DNA of 64,000 bases from Paenibacillus polymyxa (GCF_015710975.1 NZ_CP049783.1:1-64000), one strand, 5' to 3'; counted from the first letter of the stretch, positions 44,315 through 53,685 are shown. Numbers and translations are program-made. Notes: generated by a model not told the origin, from the sequence alone.

Positions 44315-45337
44315 TCACACCTCCAGCAATTCCGAGGAGTGCTGCAACATTTCCAATTCCTTCACCATGTTTTCAATCAGCTTTGTGAATGAAGCCAATT
44401 CTTCGGAGCTGGAGGCCTGTTGCCGGGCACTGGCTGTTGTGGCAGCGGTTTCGGATTGCACACTGTCAAGCATACGGGCAATATCCAGCACCTTGCGCTG
44501 AATTTGCTCCTGTGCTTGCTTTGAATTAGATGCCAGCTTTCGCACTTCCTGCGCCACCACTTGAAATCCACGCCCTGCTTCTTGTGCATGGGCTGCCTCA
44601 ATTGCCGCATTCAGTCCCAGCAAATGAGTCTGATCGGACAATTCTCGAATGGTACTGCTCATCTGTTCAATATGCTTAATTTCATCGCTCAATTGCAGTA
44701 CCAGTTCCTCTGTATGTTCCTGCGAAGAAGCAGTGTTGCAGGCACTCTCCGCGATATTATCGGTATTTTCCCTAAGTTCGGCAATCATCCCCGTCAAATT
44801 TTGTGCAATTCGGGACACCACAGTCAGCATCTGCGTTTGTTCATCGGCGAGCTCGTTAACTTGTTCCTTTTCCTTTTCCTGATAAGCTTCCAGCACAAGT
44901 TGGGAATCCAGATTGAACATTTTGGAAAGAGCGTGCACAATAGAATACCAATCCTCTATCCCCGAACGCTTTAAAATGTCTACTGCAATATCCAGATAAG
45001 CAATGTACGTACCCAAATAATAATCGGAAGATAATCCAATCCGGGAATGTACCTGCCCCACAAAAAGGCGGTGCTCGATAAACTGATCATCTATTTTCCC
45101 ATCTGCGAGAGAAAGCCAGTATTCACGTTGTGTTTGCTTTAGTCGCTCAATATTCGACCATTTAGAGATAATCTACATGAGATGGGGAACCTTTTCTACA
45201 TGCTCATAAAAACGATCCACTACCTCATTTACAATAGATTGGAATAGCCCCTGATAATGATGCAATAAAGCCAAATCGCCATCAGTAATACCAATGTATT
45301 GTATCTGTTTTAATCTACTCTCAGCGACATGAATCAT
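44315..45337 (-). pseudogene. Globin-coupled chemosensor (HemAT-like) interrupted by an amber codon
   Basis: The frame from ATG 45337 (TTTGGAGGAACTT ribosome site) to 44315 would give 340 residues but carries one TAG at codon 55 (45173-45175). Before it lies the start of a sensor globin (IGITDGDLALLHHYQGLFQS). After it come [17 protein letters not shown] and [17 protein letters not shown], whose His97 is the expected proximal heme ligand. The C-terminal half is an MCP signalling domain with the hairpin-tip [34 protein letters not shown] block (about residues 235-265). There is no membrane segment. CAG to TAG is a single change, so this is a recent pseudogene, a sequencing error, or suppressed. 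Internal starts downstream lack ribosome sites. Confidence 0.85.
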
Positions 45338-45485
45338 AAGTTCCTCCAAATAATAGTTTACATAGATTTTACATTACCATATTTATCGGCAACTTTTTAG
45401 AAAATGTTAAAAAAGCAGAAGATTGATTGTGATTGTTTACATATTAATTTCAGAAAAACATATAAATCCAACTCTCTATTCATAC

Positions 45486-45533
45486 AAAAAAAGAACCCGT
45501 CAGCACCTCAAACGCTCTGTGCCTGACGGATTC
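45486..45533 (-). terminator. Intrinsic terminator after prkA
   Basis: On the minus strand CCGTCAGGCAC / GTGCTGACGG followed by TTCTTTTTTT. Confidence 0.85.
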
Positions 45534-45586
45534 TCTTCACCATCCATTTCAATCCATAGCCTCATTACACAATTGTTTATTTCCCC

Positions 45587-47482
45587 TTACCTATTCAGGA
45601 GGCTGCCTACATACCTCAATAGATCGTTGGCGCTGGCTCCAGTGTAGCCATGCTCCTCAATCAGCCGCTTAATCACCTCATTCATCCGTTTGAGCTGATT
45701 AGCATCAGGCGTTTTGGTTGAAGTTGTGATCTTCACAATATCCTTCAAATCGGCGAACAGCTTCTTTTCAATGGCTTCTCGCAGCCGATCATGATGATGA
45801 TACTCAAACTTTCGCCCCTTGCGGGAATAGGCAGAAATACGGATTAATATTTCCTCACGGAATGCCTTTTTCGCATTTTCTGACACCCCGATTTGCTCCT
45901 CGATGGAGCGCATAAGCCGCTCATCTGGGTCGAGCTCCTCATCTGTGAGCGGATCGCGGATTTTCGCCCAATTGCAAAAAGCCTCGATGTTATCCAAATA
46001 GTTATCAAACAGCGTCTTGGCTGATTCTTCGAAAGAGTACACAAAGGCCTTTTGTACTTCTTTTTTCGCCAATTCATCATATTCCTTACGAGCCACGGAA
46101 ATGAAATTCAGATACCGCTCCCGCTCTTCCTTTGTGATAGAAGCGTGCTGGTCTAAACCATCCTTAATGGCTCGTAAAATATCCAGAGCATTGATGGACT
46201 CCACATTTTGCTTAATCAGCGCACTGGAAATACGATTAATGACGTACCTTGGGTCTACACCGGACATGCCTTCTTCCAGAAACTCATGTTGCATCTCCTT
46301 CAGATCGGCCTCCTTATAGCCTTCGACCTCCTCACCATCATACATGCGCATCTTTTTAACCAGATCCATCCCCTGCTTCTTGGTTTCTTTCAACCGGGTG
46401 AGTACAGAGAAAATGGCAGCCGTTCGCAACGCATGAGGAGCGATGTGTATATGACGCATGTCACTTTGCTCAATAAGCTTGGCATAAATCTTTTCTTCCT
46501 CGGAAACTTTCAGATTATAGGGAATTGGCATTACAATCATCCGCGATTGCAACGCCTCGTTCTTTTTATTCGCAATAAAGCTTTTATACTCCGATTCATT
46601 GGTGTGAGCTACGATCAATTCATCTGCACTGATGAGCGCAAACCGTCCGGCCTTGAAATTTCCTTCCTGGGTCAGAGACAGTAAATTCCACAAAAATTTC
46701 TCATCGCACTTCAGCATTTCCTGAAATTCCATCAGTCCGCGATTCGCTTTATTCAGCTCTCCGTCAAATCGATAGGCGCGTGGATCCGATTCCGAACCAT
46801 ACTCTGTAATGGTGGAAAAGTCGATGCTGCCTGTCAAATCGGCAATATCCTGCGACTTCGGATCAGAAGGACTGAACGTACCTATGCCGATCCGGTTTTC
46901 TTCCGATATAAATACCCGCTCCACGCGAACCTTTTCAATATCACCATCAAATTCCGTACGTAATCTCATTTGGCAGGATGGGCACAGATTACCTTCAATG
47001 CGCACACCCAGTTCCTTTTCGAATTCGGGACGCAACTCATGAGGAATAAGATGAAGGGGATCTTCGTGCATAGGGCAGCCTTCTATGGCATACACGGCTC
47101 CCTGATCTGTTCTCGAAAACTTCTCCAGACCACGCTTTAGCAAAGTGACCAGTGTTGATTTCCCTCCGCTAACAGGTCCCATCAAAAGAAGGATACGCTT
47201 GCGGACATCGAGCCGCCTGGCTGAGGAATGGAAGTACTCCTCCACCAACTTCTCCAGTGCACGATCCAGCCCAAAAATCTCCTGCTCAAAAAATTTATAT
47301 CGCTTATGTCCCCCAACCTCTTCTACACCAAAAGATTCAATCATTTTGTAAACCCGTGCATGAGCGGTCATCGCCGGTGTCGGGTCTTTCTTGAGTATCT
47401 CGATATACTCTCTAAAAGTGCCGTTCCAGGCCAAGCGGTTGTTCTCCGCTCGGTACTCCGCAAGGCGGTCAAAAATATTCAT
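45587..47482 (-). CDS. prkA: PrkA serine protein kinase / AAA-type sporulation protein
   Basis: A 631-aa PrkA. An AAA-like N-terminal region carries Walker A LMGPVSGGKSTLVTLLKRGL near residue 107 and the Walker B-like LMEFQEMLKCDEKFL. A C-terminal kinase-like domain follows (IEEQIGVSENAKKAFREEI). Family phrases IEGCPMHEDPLHLIP and CPSCQMRLRTEFDG are intact. ATG 47482 follows GGGAGG by 7 nt; the open frame to 47596 is leader. It acts in the sporulating cell with YhbH and SpoVR, encoded 12-14 kb away on the other strand. Length equals the Bacillus protein. Confidence 0.96.
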   Translation of the reverse strand: MNIFDRLAEYRAENNRLAWNGTFREYIEILKKDPTPAMTAHARVYKMIESFGVEEVGGHKRYKFFEQEIFGLDRALEKLVEEYFHSSARRLDVRKRILLLMGPVSGGKSTLVTLLKRGLEKFSRTDQGAVYAIEGCPMHEDPLHLIPHELRPEFEKELGVRIEGNLCPSCQMRLRTEFDGDIEKVRVERVFISEENRIGIGTFSPSDPKSQDIADLTGSIDFSTITEYGSESDPRAYRFDGELNKANRGLMEFQEMLKCDEKFLWNLLSLTQEGNFKAGRFALISADELIVAHTNESEYKSFIANKKNEALQSRMIVMPIPYNLKVSEEEKIYAKLIEQSDMRHIHIAPHALRTAAIFSVLTRLKETKKQGMDLVKKMRMYDGEEVEGYKEADLKEMQHEFLEEGMSGVDPRYVINRISSALIKQNVESINALDILRAIKDGLDQHASITKEERERYLNFISVARKEYDELAKKEVQKAFVYSFEESAKTLFDNYLDNIEAFCNWAKIRDPLTDEELDPDERLMRSIEEQIGVSENAKKAFREEILIRISAYSRKGRKFEYHHHDRLREAIEKKLFADLKDIVKITTSTKTPDANQLKRMNEVIKRLIEEHGYTGASANDLLRYVGSLLNR

Positions 47483-47765
47483 GCTCGGTTCCTCCCATGA
47501 CTGCGTAATGACTATCCTCCACTCTTGATGATTATGGCTACACTCGTCACGCCTTTCAGGATATAATGCGATCCTCTTAAAAAAAGTGTAATACATACCT
47601 ATGCAGATTGATTTCAGAATTGACCTATTTTTTTGTGACAGGTCTCTAGGCTTTTTCCAAAAACAAAGGGATTCACTATGCTAAAATAGACAACAACGAC
47701 GCGGACCTGACGCATTATGGTACAATATAAGCTCGGAATAATGGGATAAAGGAGCGGGAGAATCC

Positions 47766-48524
47766 ATGGCGGTTCGGCATGAGACGGAGCTGTACGCTCC
47801 GGTCAAAGCCTTTTTTGAAAATTTGGGATATGAAGTCAAAGGAGAAGTGCGCAACTGCGATTTGATGGGGATCAAGCCAGGGCAGCAAGCGCCTCTAATT
47901 GTGGAGATAAAAAAGACGTTTAACCTGGCGCTGGTACTGCAAGGCATGCAGCGCTTGAAGCTAAGCAGCAATGTATATGTGGCTGTAGAACGGAATCGTG
48001 CCAAAAAAGGGGCGGTGAATCAACGCTGGAATGAGCTGGTCGGACTGTGCCGCCAGTTGGGGCTTGGCTTGCTCACCGTCACGCATTTTAAAACAAAGCC
48101 TCCGCTCGTTGAGGTGCTGTGTAAGCCCGTGGCATCTAGTGATGATGTTCACAAAACGACTACCGTTCGCCGCGGCTCGCGCAAGGAAAAGCTGTTGCGG
48201 GAATTTCACGCACGCAGCGGTGACCACAATGTCGGCGGGAGCACCCGGCGCAAGCTGGTCACCGCCTACCGGGAAAAAGCGCTGCGCGTAGCCGCTGCTT
48301 TACAGGGTTTGGGGGAAGCCGCCCCGGCGCAGCTCGCCCGCACAGCAGCCGTCAGCGACGCTGCTGCCGTACTCCAGCGCAACTACTACGGTTGGTTTGA
48401 ACGTGTAGCCCGCGGGCGTTATCGGCTGACTCCGTTCGGTGAAGCCGCTCTGAGCGAGTATGCAGAAGTACTGCAGCAACAGGGCATTGAAGCGGCGGCT
48501 GGAATGATGGCAGAGGATGACTGA
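47766..48524 (+). CDS. DUF2161 protein with PD-(D/E)XK nuclease-like core
   Basis: A 252-aa protein. The N-terminal ~110 residues contain a PD-(D/E)XK-like arrangement: Glu in HETELYAPVKAFFENLGY, Asp in VRNCDLMGI and the E-x-K of LIVEIKKTF. The C-terminal half looks like a winged-helix pair (AAALQGLGEAAPAQLARTAAV; NYYGWFERVARGRYRLTPFGEAAL). DUF2161 is annotated as a putative phosphodiesterase or nuclease; no activity is established. AAAGGAGCGGGAG precedes ATG 47766. The 3' half is clearly richer in G and C than its neighbours, which may signal transfer. Confidence 0.8.
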   Translation: MAVRHETELYAPVKAFFENLGYEVKGEVRNCDLMGIKPGQQAPLIVEIKKTFNLALVLQGMQRLKLSSNVYVAVERNRAKKGAVNQRWNELVGLCRQLGLGLLTVTHFKTKPPLVEVLCKPVASSDDVHKTTTVRRGSRKEKLLREFHARSGDHNVGGSTRRKLVTAYREKALRVAAALQGLGEAAPAQLARTAAVSDAAAVLQRNYYGWFERVARGRYRLTPFGEAALSEYAEVLQQQGIEAAAGMMAEDD

Positions 48525-48543
48525 CCTCGGATAGTGGTTATTA

Positions 48544-49797
48544 CTAGCTTCGCGCAGTAAATTCTCCGATCGTCTCACCGATTAAATTCATGCCCATAAG
48601 CAGTTGTTCCCGGCCTGGGTGGCTAAAGTTAAGGCGAATATGGGCCGCACCTTCATCGCCAACCGCACACAACGCACCTGGCATAAAGGCTACGCCCTTG
48701 GGTAGCGCCGCTTTGAGCAGCAAGGCGCTGTCCAGCCCAGCGGGCAATTTCACCCACACATACATCCCACCAGATGGAATATGATACGTCACGTCTTTCC
48801 AAAACGGACGCTTGAGCAGCTCTAAGAGTAATTGGAGCCGAGTTGAATATTCCTTGTTCAACATTGCCAAGTGCTCATGCCATTGAAAACGCGAATTGGT
48901 CAGCAATTGGAACAGCAGCCGTTGGTTCATCGTACTGGATTGCACGTCAGCCAGCTGCTTCAAGGCGTACATCCCTTCGATCAGCGGCGCAGGACCAGCC
49001 GCCCAGCCAGTTCGCAGTGCAGGGGCAACTGTTTTATTAAATGAACCGATATATAGCACTTGACCGCCCTGACCCGCATGATCCAGTGCGAATAGTGAGG
49101 GGTAAGCCTCTGCAAACTTTCGGCTCTGGGCATGTGGACTCTTATCATGGGTTTCGTGTTTTTGCTTAAAATGCAATTCACCGTAAGAATCGTCCTCAAC
49201 GACCAACACCTCATGACGCCTACAGAGGTCCAAAATTTCCTGCCGTCTAGCCGCGCTCCATAAGGCGCCTGTCGGATTCGTAAACGTTGGCGTAGCAAAA
49301 AAAAGCTTGGGGCGATAACGGATCATTAAAGCTTCAAGCTTATCGGGAATAACGCCCTCCCCATCCGATTCTACAGGAACGACCTGCGCCCCTTGCATAG
49401 ATAGTACCTGTAAACACCCAGGGGATGTCGGGTTCTCGACCAATACCGGATCACGTTCATCCACCATCAGCCTTACGATCAAGTCAATGGCCTGCTGGCT
49501 GCCTGTGGTGAGAAGAATTTGACCTGGCGGTACTCTTACTCCTTTACGCTGCTCCCACTCTCCCGCAAGCCATGCCCGCAACGGAAAATAGCCCTCCGGT
49601 TCACCATACTGGAGGGCGTCAGGGCCGGAGCCAAACACATCATGAGCTGCTTCTTCCAACAGTTTCACCGGAAACAGCTCTTGTGCAGGCAATTCTTCAG
49701 CCAAAGATATAAAGGAATGTCTTCTCGCATTTTCCCGGATATGACGCACTGGAGAAGCCAACATCGCAGCCGTTCGTGAAGCAAAGGAATATTGCAT
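48544..49797 (-). CDS. PLP-dependent aminotransferase (class I/II, LysN/MocR-like)
   Basis: A 417-aa fold-type I aminotransferase similar to 2-aminoadipate transaminases. Motifs: LQYGEPEGYFPLRAWLA (substrate entry), LLTTGSQQAIDLI, TPTFTNPTGALW, VVEDDSYGELHF (PLP-ring Asp and Tyr), and GSFNKTVAPALRTGW with the PLP-binding Lys. There is no N-terminal GntR helix-turn-helix, so it is an enzyme rather than a MocR regulator. ATG 49797 has AAGGAGG six bases upstream; ATG 49803 abuts the ribosome site. Substrate unknown. Confidence 0.9.
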   Translation of the reverse strand: MQYSFASRTAAMLASPVRHIRENARRHSFISLAEELPAQELFPVKLLEEAAHDVFGSGPDALQYGEPEGYFPLRAWLAGEWEQRKGVRVPPGQILLTTGSQQAIDLIVRLMVDERDPVLVENPTSPGCLQVLSMQGAQVVPVESDGEGVIPDKLEALMIRYRPKLFFATPTFTNPTGALWSAARRQEILDLCRRHEVLVVEDDSYGELHFKQKHETHDKSPHAQSRKFAEAYPSLFALDHAGQGGQVLYIGSFNKTVAPALRTGWAAGPAPLIEGMYALKQLADVQSSTMNQRLLFQLLTNSRFQWHEHLAMLNKEYSTRLQLLLELLKRPFWKDVTYHIPSGGMYVWVKLPAGLDSALLLKAALPKGVAFMPGALCAVGDEGAAHIRLNFSHPGREQLLMGMNLIGETIGEFTARS

Positions 49798-49846
49798 GAA
49801 CATCCTCCTTCTCCTGAAAAATAGTCATGATCTCCGGGCTGACACG

Positions 49847-50503
49847 TCAAGCATATAACTGCTTCATCTGACGCGCATATAAGGCATAACGTTCAATCGC
49901 CTGCGCCCGGCTGGACACACCTAATTTCGCATAAATTTTACGTAAATAATTATCAATGGAGCGCCGGCTAACTTCGATCTCGATAGCAATTTTGTCATAT
50001 GTAATTCCTTGTACAATACGTTCCATAATAAAAACTTCGGTTTGCGTCAATTCGTCAAAAGGCTCAGAAGCCATTAACGGCATAAATGGCCAGTTTCCAC
50101 AACGAATCCAATCCATTGGTAATGAAGCAAATCCTTCGCGCAAACCGTTGATCAGGTGAATTAACTGGCTCGGTGATGCCTGCTTGGATAGCATTCCATT
50201 TGCGCCAAGCGAGATTAACTGCTGGAACAACGTAATATTGTCCTCATCCGTCATAATAACAATATGGCTGTCCGGAGACAAGACCCGCATTTGTGTCAAA
50301 AACGGTTCCGCCGTTCCCTCAGGCAATCTATAGTCCATTAAAATAATTTCCGGGCGAATGGAGCAAACCAGCTCCAGGCCTTCTGTGCCGGAGGAAGACA
50401 TCCCTCTCACAAGCAAATCCTGCTGGTCTTCCAAAATAAGCTTTGTTCCCAGCATACTTGTAGGATGGATATCTATGATGACCACCTGCCATACTTTTCT
50501 CAT
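49847..50503 (-). CDS. NarL/LuxR-family response regulator, ComA-like, orphan
   Basis: A 218-aa regulator: receiver with VVIIDIHPTSMLGTKLILED and phosphoacceptor IILMDYRLPEG, and a LuxR-type helix-turn-helix (MERIVQGITYDKIAIEIEVS; RRSIDNYLRKIYAKLGVSSR). The N-terminal HP..M.GTK.ILE pattern is close to Bacillus ComA, the quorum-response regulator, but no ComP or NarX-type kinase is adjacent. ATG 50503 follows AGGAGG by 7 nt. It may pair with a distant kinase. Confidence 0.88.
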   Translation of the reverse strand: MRKVWQVVIIDIHPTSMLGTKLILEDQQDLLVRGMSSSGTEGLELVCSIRPEIILMDYRLPEGTAEPFLTQMRVLSPDSHIVIMTDEDNITLFQQLISLGANGMLSKQASPSQLIHLINGLREGFASLPMDWIRCGNWPFMPLMASEPFDELTQTEVFIMERIVQGITYDKIAIEIEVSRRSIDNYLRKIYAKLGVSSRAQAIERYALYARQMKQLYA

Positions 50504-50774
50504 ATCTAAACCTCCTGATTTACAAAAAAATACATATTTAGCGAAAGTAATCACAAAACTAGAGAGTGCTTATGTAGAAATTGCGTAAATGTGAACGTAT
50601 AGGAAGCGAAAACGATTTAAGGAAATTGTATCCTAGGACTTCCTTCCGATGCAATCTCTTTTTCCAATATTTTTATATGACTATTTCGCTTTTGCGAAAT
50701 AAATAGGCCCATGATAGAATTGGTACTGCAAATAAAGACTGGAAATTTGAATTTACACGGGAGTTGAAAATCAC

Positions 50775-51182
50775 ATGCAAGCTTCACCTGAACGTCCTCC
50801 TGCCGAAGCCCGGCGGAGCAATTCAAGAAAGGGGTTGCCCGTAAAGACTTTTCTGCTATTTTGGTTTCTTCTTATTATACTAGGTGCTCTCGCAACCTAT
50901 CTGTATAGCAATCACTTAAAGCAGCAAATGCTAAACGAAATGCAAACCCATACAGACCAACAAATTCAAGTACTCAAATCTGACTATGAAAAGCAATTGA
51001 CTGCACTTTCCAAGGAAGTTAGCGGATTGCAGGGCAAGGTTCAGTCCTTCAACGAACTACTGACCTTTACAAAGGATAATGCCAATAACAAGACCGATAA
51101 TAGCAATAAACTGTATACTCAATTAAATGAAGTCAAGCAGCAGCTCAATACACTTCAGAAAAAAATGGACTTGCTAAAATGA
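50775..51182 (+). CDS. Small membrane-anchored coiled-coil protein
   Basis: A 135-aa single-pass protein: basic start, one membrane helix (FLLFWFLLIILGALATYLY, residues ~26-45), then an extracellular coiled coil with two heptad stretches (QIQVLKSDYEKQLTALSKEV and LYTQLNEVKQQLNTLQKKM). No known domain. It overlaps the phosphodiester-glycosidase gene by 4 nt (ATGA), so the two are translated together, and it may anchor or scaffold that enzyme outside the membrane. Function inferred from coupling only. Confidence 0.8.
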   Translation: MQASPERPPAEARRSNSRKGLPVKTFLLFWFLLIILGALATYLYSNHLKQQMLNEMQTHTDQQIQVLKSDYEKQLTALSKEVSGLQGKVQSFNELLTFTKDNANNKTDNSNKLYTQLNEVKQQLNTLQKKMDLLK

Positions 51183-52246
51183 ATGTAGATGCAAAGCTAG
51201 TAAACCGGTTCTTTATGTTGGCCCTTGCTCCTTTTATCGGTTTGTTAGGGTGTATTTTGTTAGTGCATCCCCCTTTGAGCTTTCCTGAATCTACATCTCC
51301 GAGTCTGCAAAAAGCCGAAATTACTTTACAAACGCAATCAGTAGGCAAGCAGCTTGATGAAGCCAAGCAAACAGCAACGTATACCTTATCTACGATTCGC
51401 CGGACGTCTGAGCTCTACAAACAAACGACCCAAACGATGAATCAGCTTGTCGTGACTGCCTCTGCGCAGTCCAAGCGACCCGCGGTTATCTATAATCGGC
51501 GCATCACTGCCAAACTGGGGGTTCCCTACTACCAGGTTGATAGCAACCGGATTACCATTGAATTGTTTAAAGTAAACCCGGGAATTTATCACGGATACGC
51601 TATGAAAGTCAAACTTAAAGATCCTACGGCAATGAAAATGTCTTTGGGAAATGACAAATTGGGTGGCTCAGAAACGACCATGCGTGCAGTCTTGAGACAC
51701 GGAGCCATTGCAGGCATCAACGCAGGCGGCTTTGCCGATGGAGATGGCAAACGCTATCCATTAAGCACTACTGTCTTGAACGGCCGCTACCTTACTGGCT
51801 TTCAGTCGAGTTTTAAGGACTTGTCATTCGTCGGATTGAGTAACGATGGCAAGCTTATTGGGGGCAAATTTTACAATCAAAGTGCTCTTGACAGCTTGAA
51901 ACCTGCCTTTGGAGCTACCTTTGTTCCCGTTCTGTTGCAAAGGGGACAAAAAGTGCCTATTCCTGACAAATGGAAAGTCTCTCCCAAGCGGGCTCCACGT
52001 ACGGTCATTGGCAACTATAAAGATGATCAGTTGCTCATTATTGTCGTAGACGGCTACAATGAAAGCGGGGGTTCAGGTGCAACGCTCGAAGAACTCCAAG
52101 GGAAGATGTTCAATCTGGGTGTTCAAGATGCTTATAATTTGGACGGCGGCGGTTCATCGTCCCTTATACTAAACGGCCGAATCGTAAACAAACCGTCAGA
52201 TGGTAATTTGCGTCCAGTCCCTACTCATTTTTTGTTCTATAAATAG
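51179..52246 (+). CDS. Phosphodiester glycosidase (NAGPA) domain protein
   Basis: A 355-aa exported or membrane-anchored protein. After an N-terminal hydrophobic segment (FFMLALAPFIGLLGCILLV) and a helical linker, residues ~115-355 form a NAGPA domain (AGINAGGFADGDGKRYPL; APRTVIGNYKDDQLLIIVVDGY; NLDGGGSSSLILNGRIVN). This family hydrolyses phosphodiester-linked sugars; in Bacillus YoeB/YceD-type contexts it is linked to teichoic acid or exopolysaccharide. Coupled to the coiled-coil gene upstream; terminator at 52308. Confidence 0.9.
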   Translation: MNVDAKLVNRFFMLALAPFIGLLGCILLVHPPLSFPESTSPSLQKAEITLQTQSVGKQLDEAKQTATYTLSTIRRTSELYKQTTQTMNQLVVTASAQSKRPAVIYNRRITAKLGVPYYQVDSNRITIELFKVNPGIYHGYAMKVKLKDPTAMKMSLGNDKLGGSETTMRAVLRHGAIAGINAGGFADGDGKRYPLSTTVLNGRYLTGFQSSFKDLSFVGLSNDGKLIGGKFYNQSALDSLKPAFGATFVPVLLQRGQKVPIPDKWKVSPKRAPRTVIGNYKDDQLLIIVVDGYNESGGSGATLEELQGKMFNLGVQDAYNLDGGGSSSLILNGRIVNKPSDGNLRPVPTHFLFYK

Positions 52247-52307
52247 TTAGGTGTAGTGTAGTTTACCATCCAATTAAATATATGCTGTTCAGGCATAGCT
52301 CTATCCG

Positions 52308-52343
52308 AAAAAAAGCATCACGAACGAATGTCGTGATGCTTTT
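52308..52343. terminator. Bidirectional terminator
   Basis: AAAAAAGCATCACGA / TCGTGATGCTTTT between convergent genes. Confidence 0.88.
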
Positions 52344-52350
52344 GCCTCAT

Positions 52351-52599
52351 TTAGGAGGAGTACTGTGTCATTTCTGTCAGGCATTGAGCACAAATATAAC
52401 GTTCTTTGAAATCGTTCACTTGTTCTATTGAGCCGCAGAATACACATTTTGGACGATAACGCTCCAAAATAATATGATCGCCCTGAACCAAAATTTCGAC
52501 AGGATCTCCCTCATTCATTTGATATCTTTTACGCAATGACTTAGGCAGAACTATTCTCCCCAACTGATCAACTTTACGTACCACACCGGCAGGTTTCAT
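52351..52599 (-). CDS. AbrB-family transition regulator with C-terminal zinc ribbon
   Basis: An 82-aa DNA-binding protein. Residues 1-50 are a standard AbrB/SpoVT swapped-hairpin domain (GVVRKVDQLGRIVLPKSLRK; GDPVEILVQGDHIILERYRP). The tail replaces the usual AbrB C-terminal domain with a CxxC-x14-CxxC zinc-ribbon pattern (Cys52, Cys55, Cys70, Cys73). Bacillus AbrB lacks this. Likely a growth-phase regulator of secondary metabolism and sporulation genes. Monocistronic behind a 376-bp upstream gap. Confidence 0.9.
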   Translation of the reverse strand: MKPAGVVRKVDQLGRIVLPKSLRKRYQMNEGDPVEILVQGDHIILERYRPKCVFCGSIEQVNDFKERYICAQCLTEMTQYSS

Positions 52600-52975
52600 C
52601 GTGATCGTACACCTCTCCTATTGAGTATTAGCTTGCAATTTTCTTTCCAGGCGAAAAACTAGGTACAAAGACACTATTCTTTATGTAGTATTCGCTGTCT
52701 TTTTGTCGAATCCTGCTGATCACAGGAAATTTTATTACATTTTTTCATAAAATCATGAACCATATCAAAGTATGGTACAGAATGTCTATAATATTTTTAT
52801 CGACCGGAAACCCAATTATCATTAGCCTTCACAGAGAATTCCCGCAAATTTATGACCATATATCCTTTATTTAAGCTCTACTGTCATGTACTTTCGAGCA
52901 ATAATAGTGCAACTTTTATCAGCAACTAAGGTCCTGGTTCTTTATTCGCATTTATACTTGATCGATTGATGTTCG
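52600..52975 (-). other. Long upstream region of the AbrB-like gene
   Basis: 376 bp without a supported ORF, AT-rich, presumably carrying the promoter and operators of the AbrB-like gene. A weak imperfect hairpin (AAAGACA...TGTCTTT, 52667-52705) is the only structure noted. Confidence 0.4.
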
Positions 52976-53440
52976 TTACGATAAACCTGGAAAATCCAAT
53001 TGTCTCAGCGCTTCATATACGATAATCGCAGCGGAATTCGACAAGTTTAGAGATCTTACTTTATCTGACATAGGCATCTTGATACATGTATCAGGATTAG
53101 CAGCTAACAGTTCAGGAGGCAAACCTTTCGTTTCTTTACCAAACACCAAAAAGTCTCCATCCTGAAACTCAATATCACTATACTGCTGTTTTGCCTTTGT
53201 CGTCGCATAAAAGAAGCGACCTTCTTGATATTTCTCTTGTACTTCAGCAAAAGAATCGTGATACTCAATGTGAACAGCATACCAATAATCAAGTCCAGCC
53301 CGTTTTAACGTAGCATCATCGGTACGGAAGCCCAGTGGCTTAACCAGATGCAGATGAGTTCCGGTTGCTGCACACGTTCTGGCAATATTCCCTGTGTTAG
53401 CTGGAATTTCCGGCTCGACAAGCACAATATGTAATGGCAT
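52976..53440 (-). CDS. trmL: tRNA (cytidine(34)-2'-O)-methyltransferase TrmL
   Basis: A 154-aa SPOUT-fold enzyme that methylates the wobble nucleotide of tRNA-Leu isoacceptors. The trefoil-knot motifs are intact: N-terminal VLVEPEIPANTGNIARTC, middle LVFGKETKGLP and C-terminal RSLNLSNSAAIIVYEALRQL. ATG 53440 gives the usual length; the reading from TTG 53479 adds 13 unconserved residues. Confidence 0.93.
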   Translation of the reverse strand: MPLHIVLVEPEIPANTGNIARTCAATGTHLHLVKPLGFRTDDATLKRAGLDYWYAVHIEYHDSFAEVQEKYQEGRFFYATTKAKQQYSDIEFQDGDFLVFGKETKGLPPELLAANPDTCIKMPMSDKVRSLNLSNSAAIIVYEALRQLDFPGLS

Positions 53441-53596
53441 CAGTTTTTCGTTCCTTTCATTATTAAATTCATTAGACAAATAACCTAAAGTCTAACTAAA
53501 ATGTGTATACTGAAAACATACACTTTCTTCATTTTAACAAAATCAGAGGGATATAGACATCAAACGACAAAAAAATATCAATTTCCCTACACCACT

Positions 53597-53637
53597 AAAA
53601 GCCTTCCCCTATACACATTCAGGGAAGGCTTTATTTT
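53597..53637. terminator. Intrinsic terminator downstream of serC
   Basis: AAAAGCCTTCCC / GGGAAGGCTTT, symmetric, between serC and the upstream end of trmL. Confidence 0.85.
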
Positions 53638-53685
53638 TACTTTTTCGATATCAAATATCGTGTATCGAAATATATGTCTGTATAA

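Noticed and set aside
52667..52705. Terminator-like AAAGACA/TGTCTTT structure
   Set aside because: The stem is weak and interrupted, and it is not at the end of any gene.
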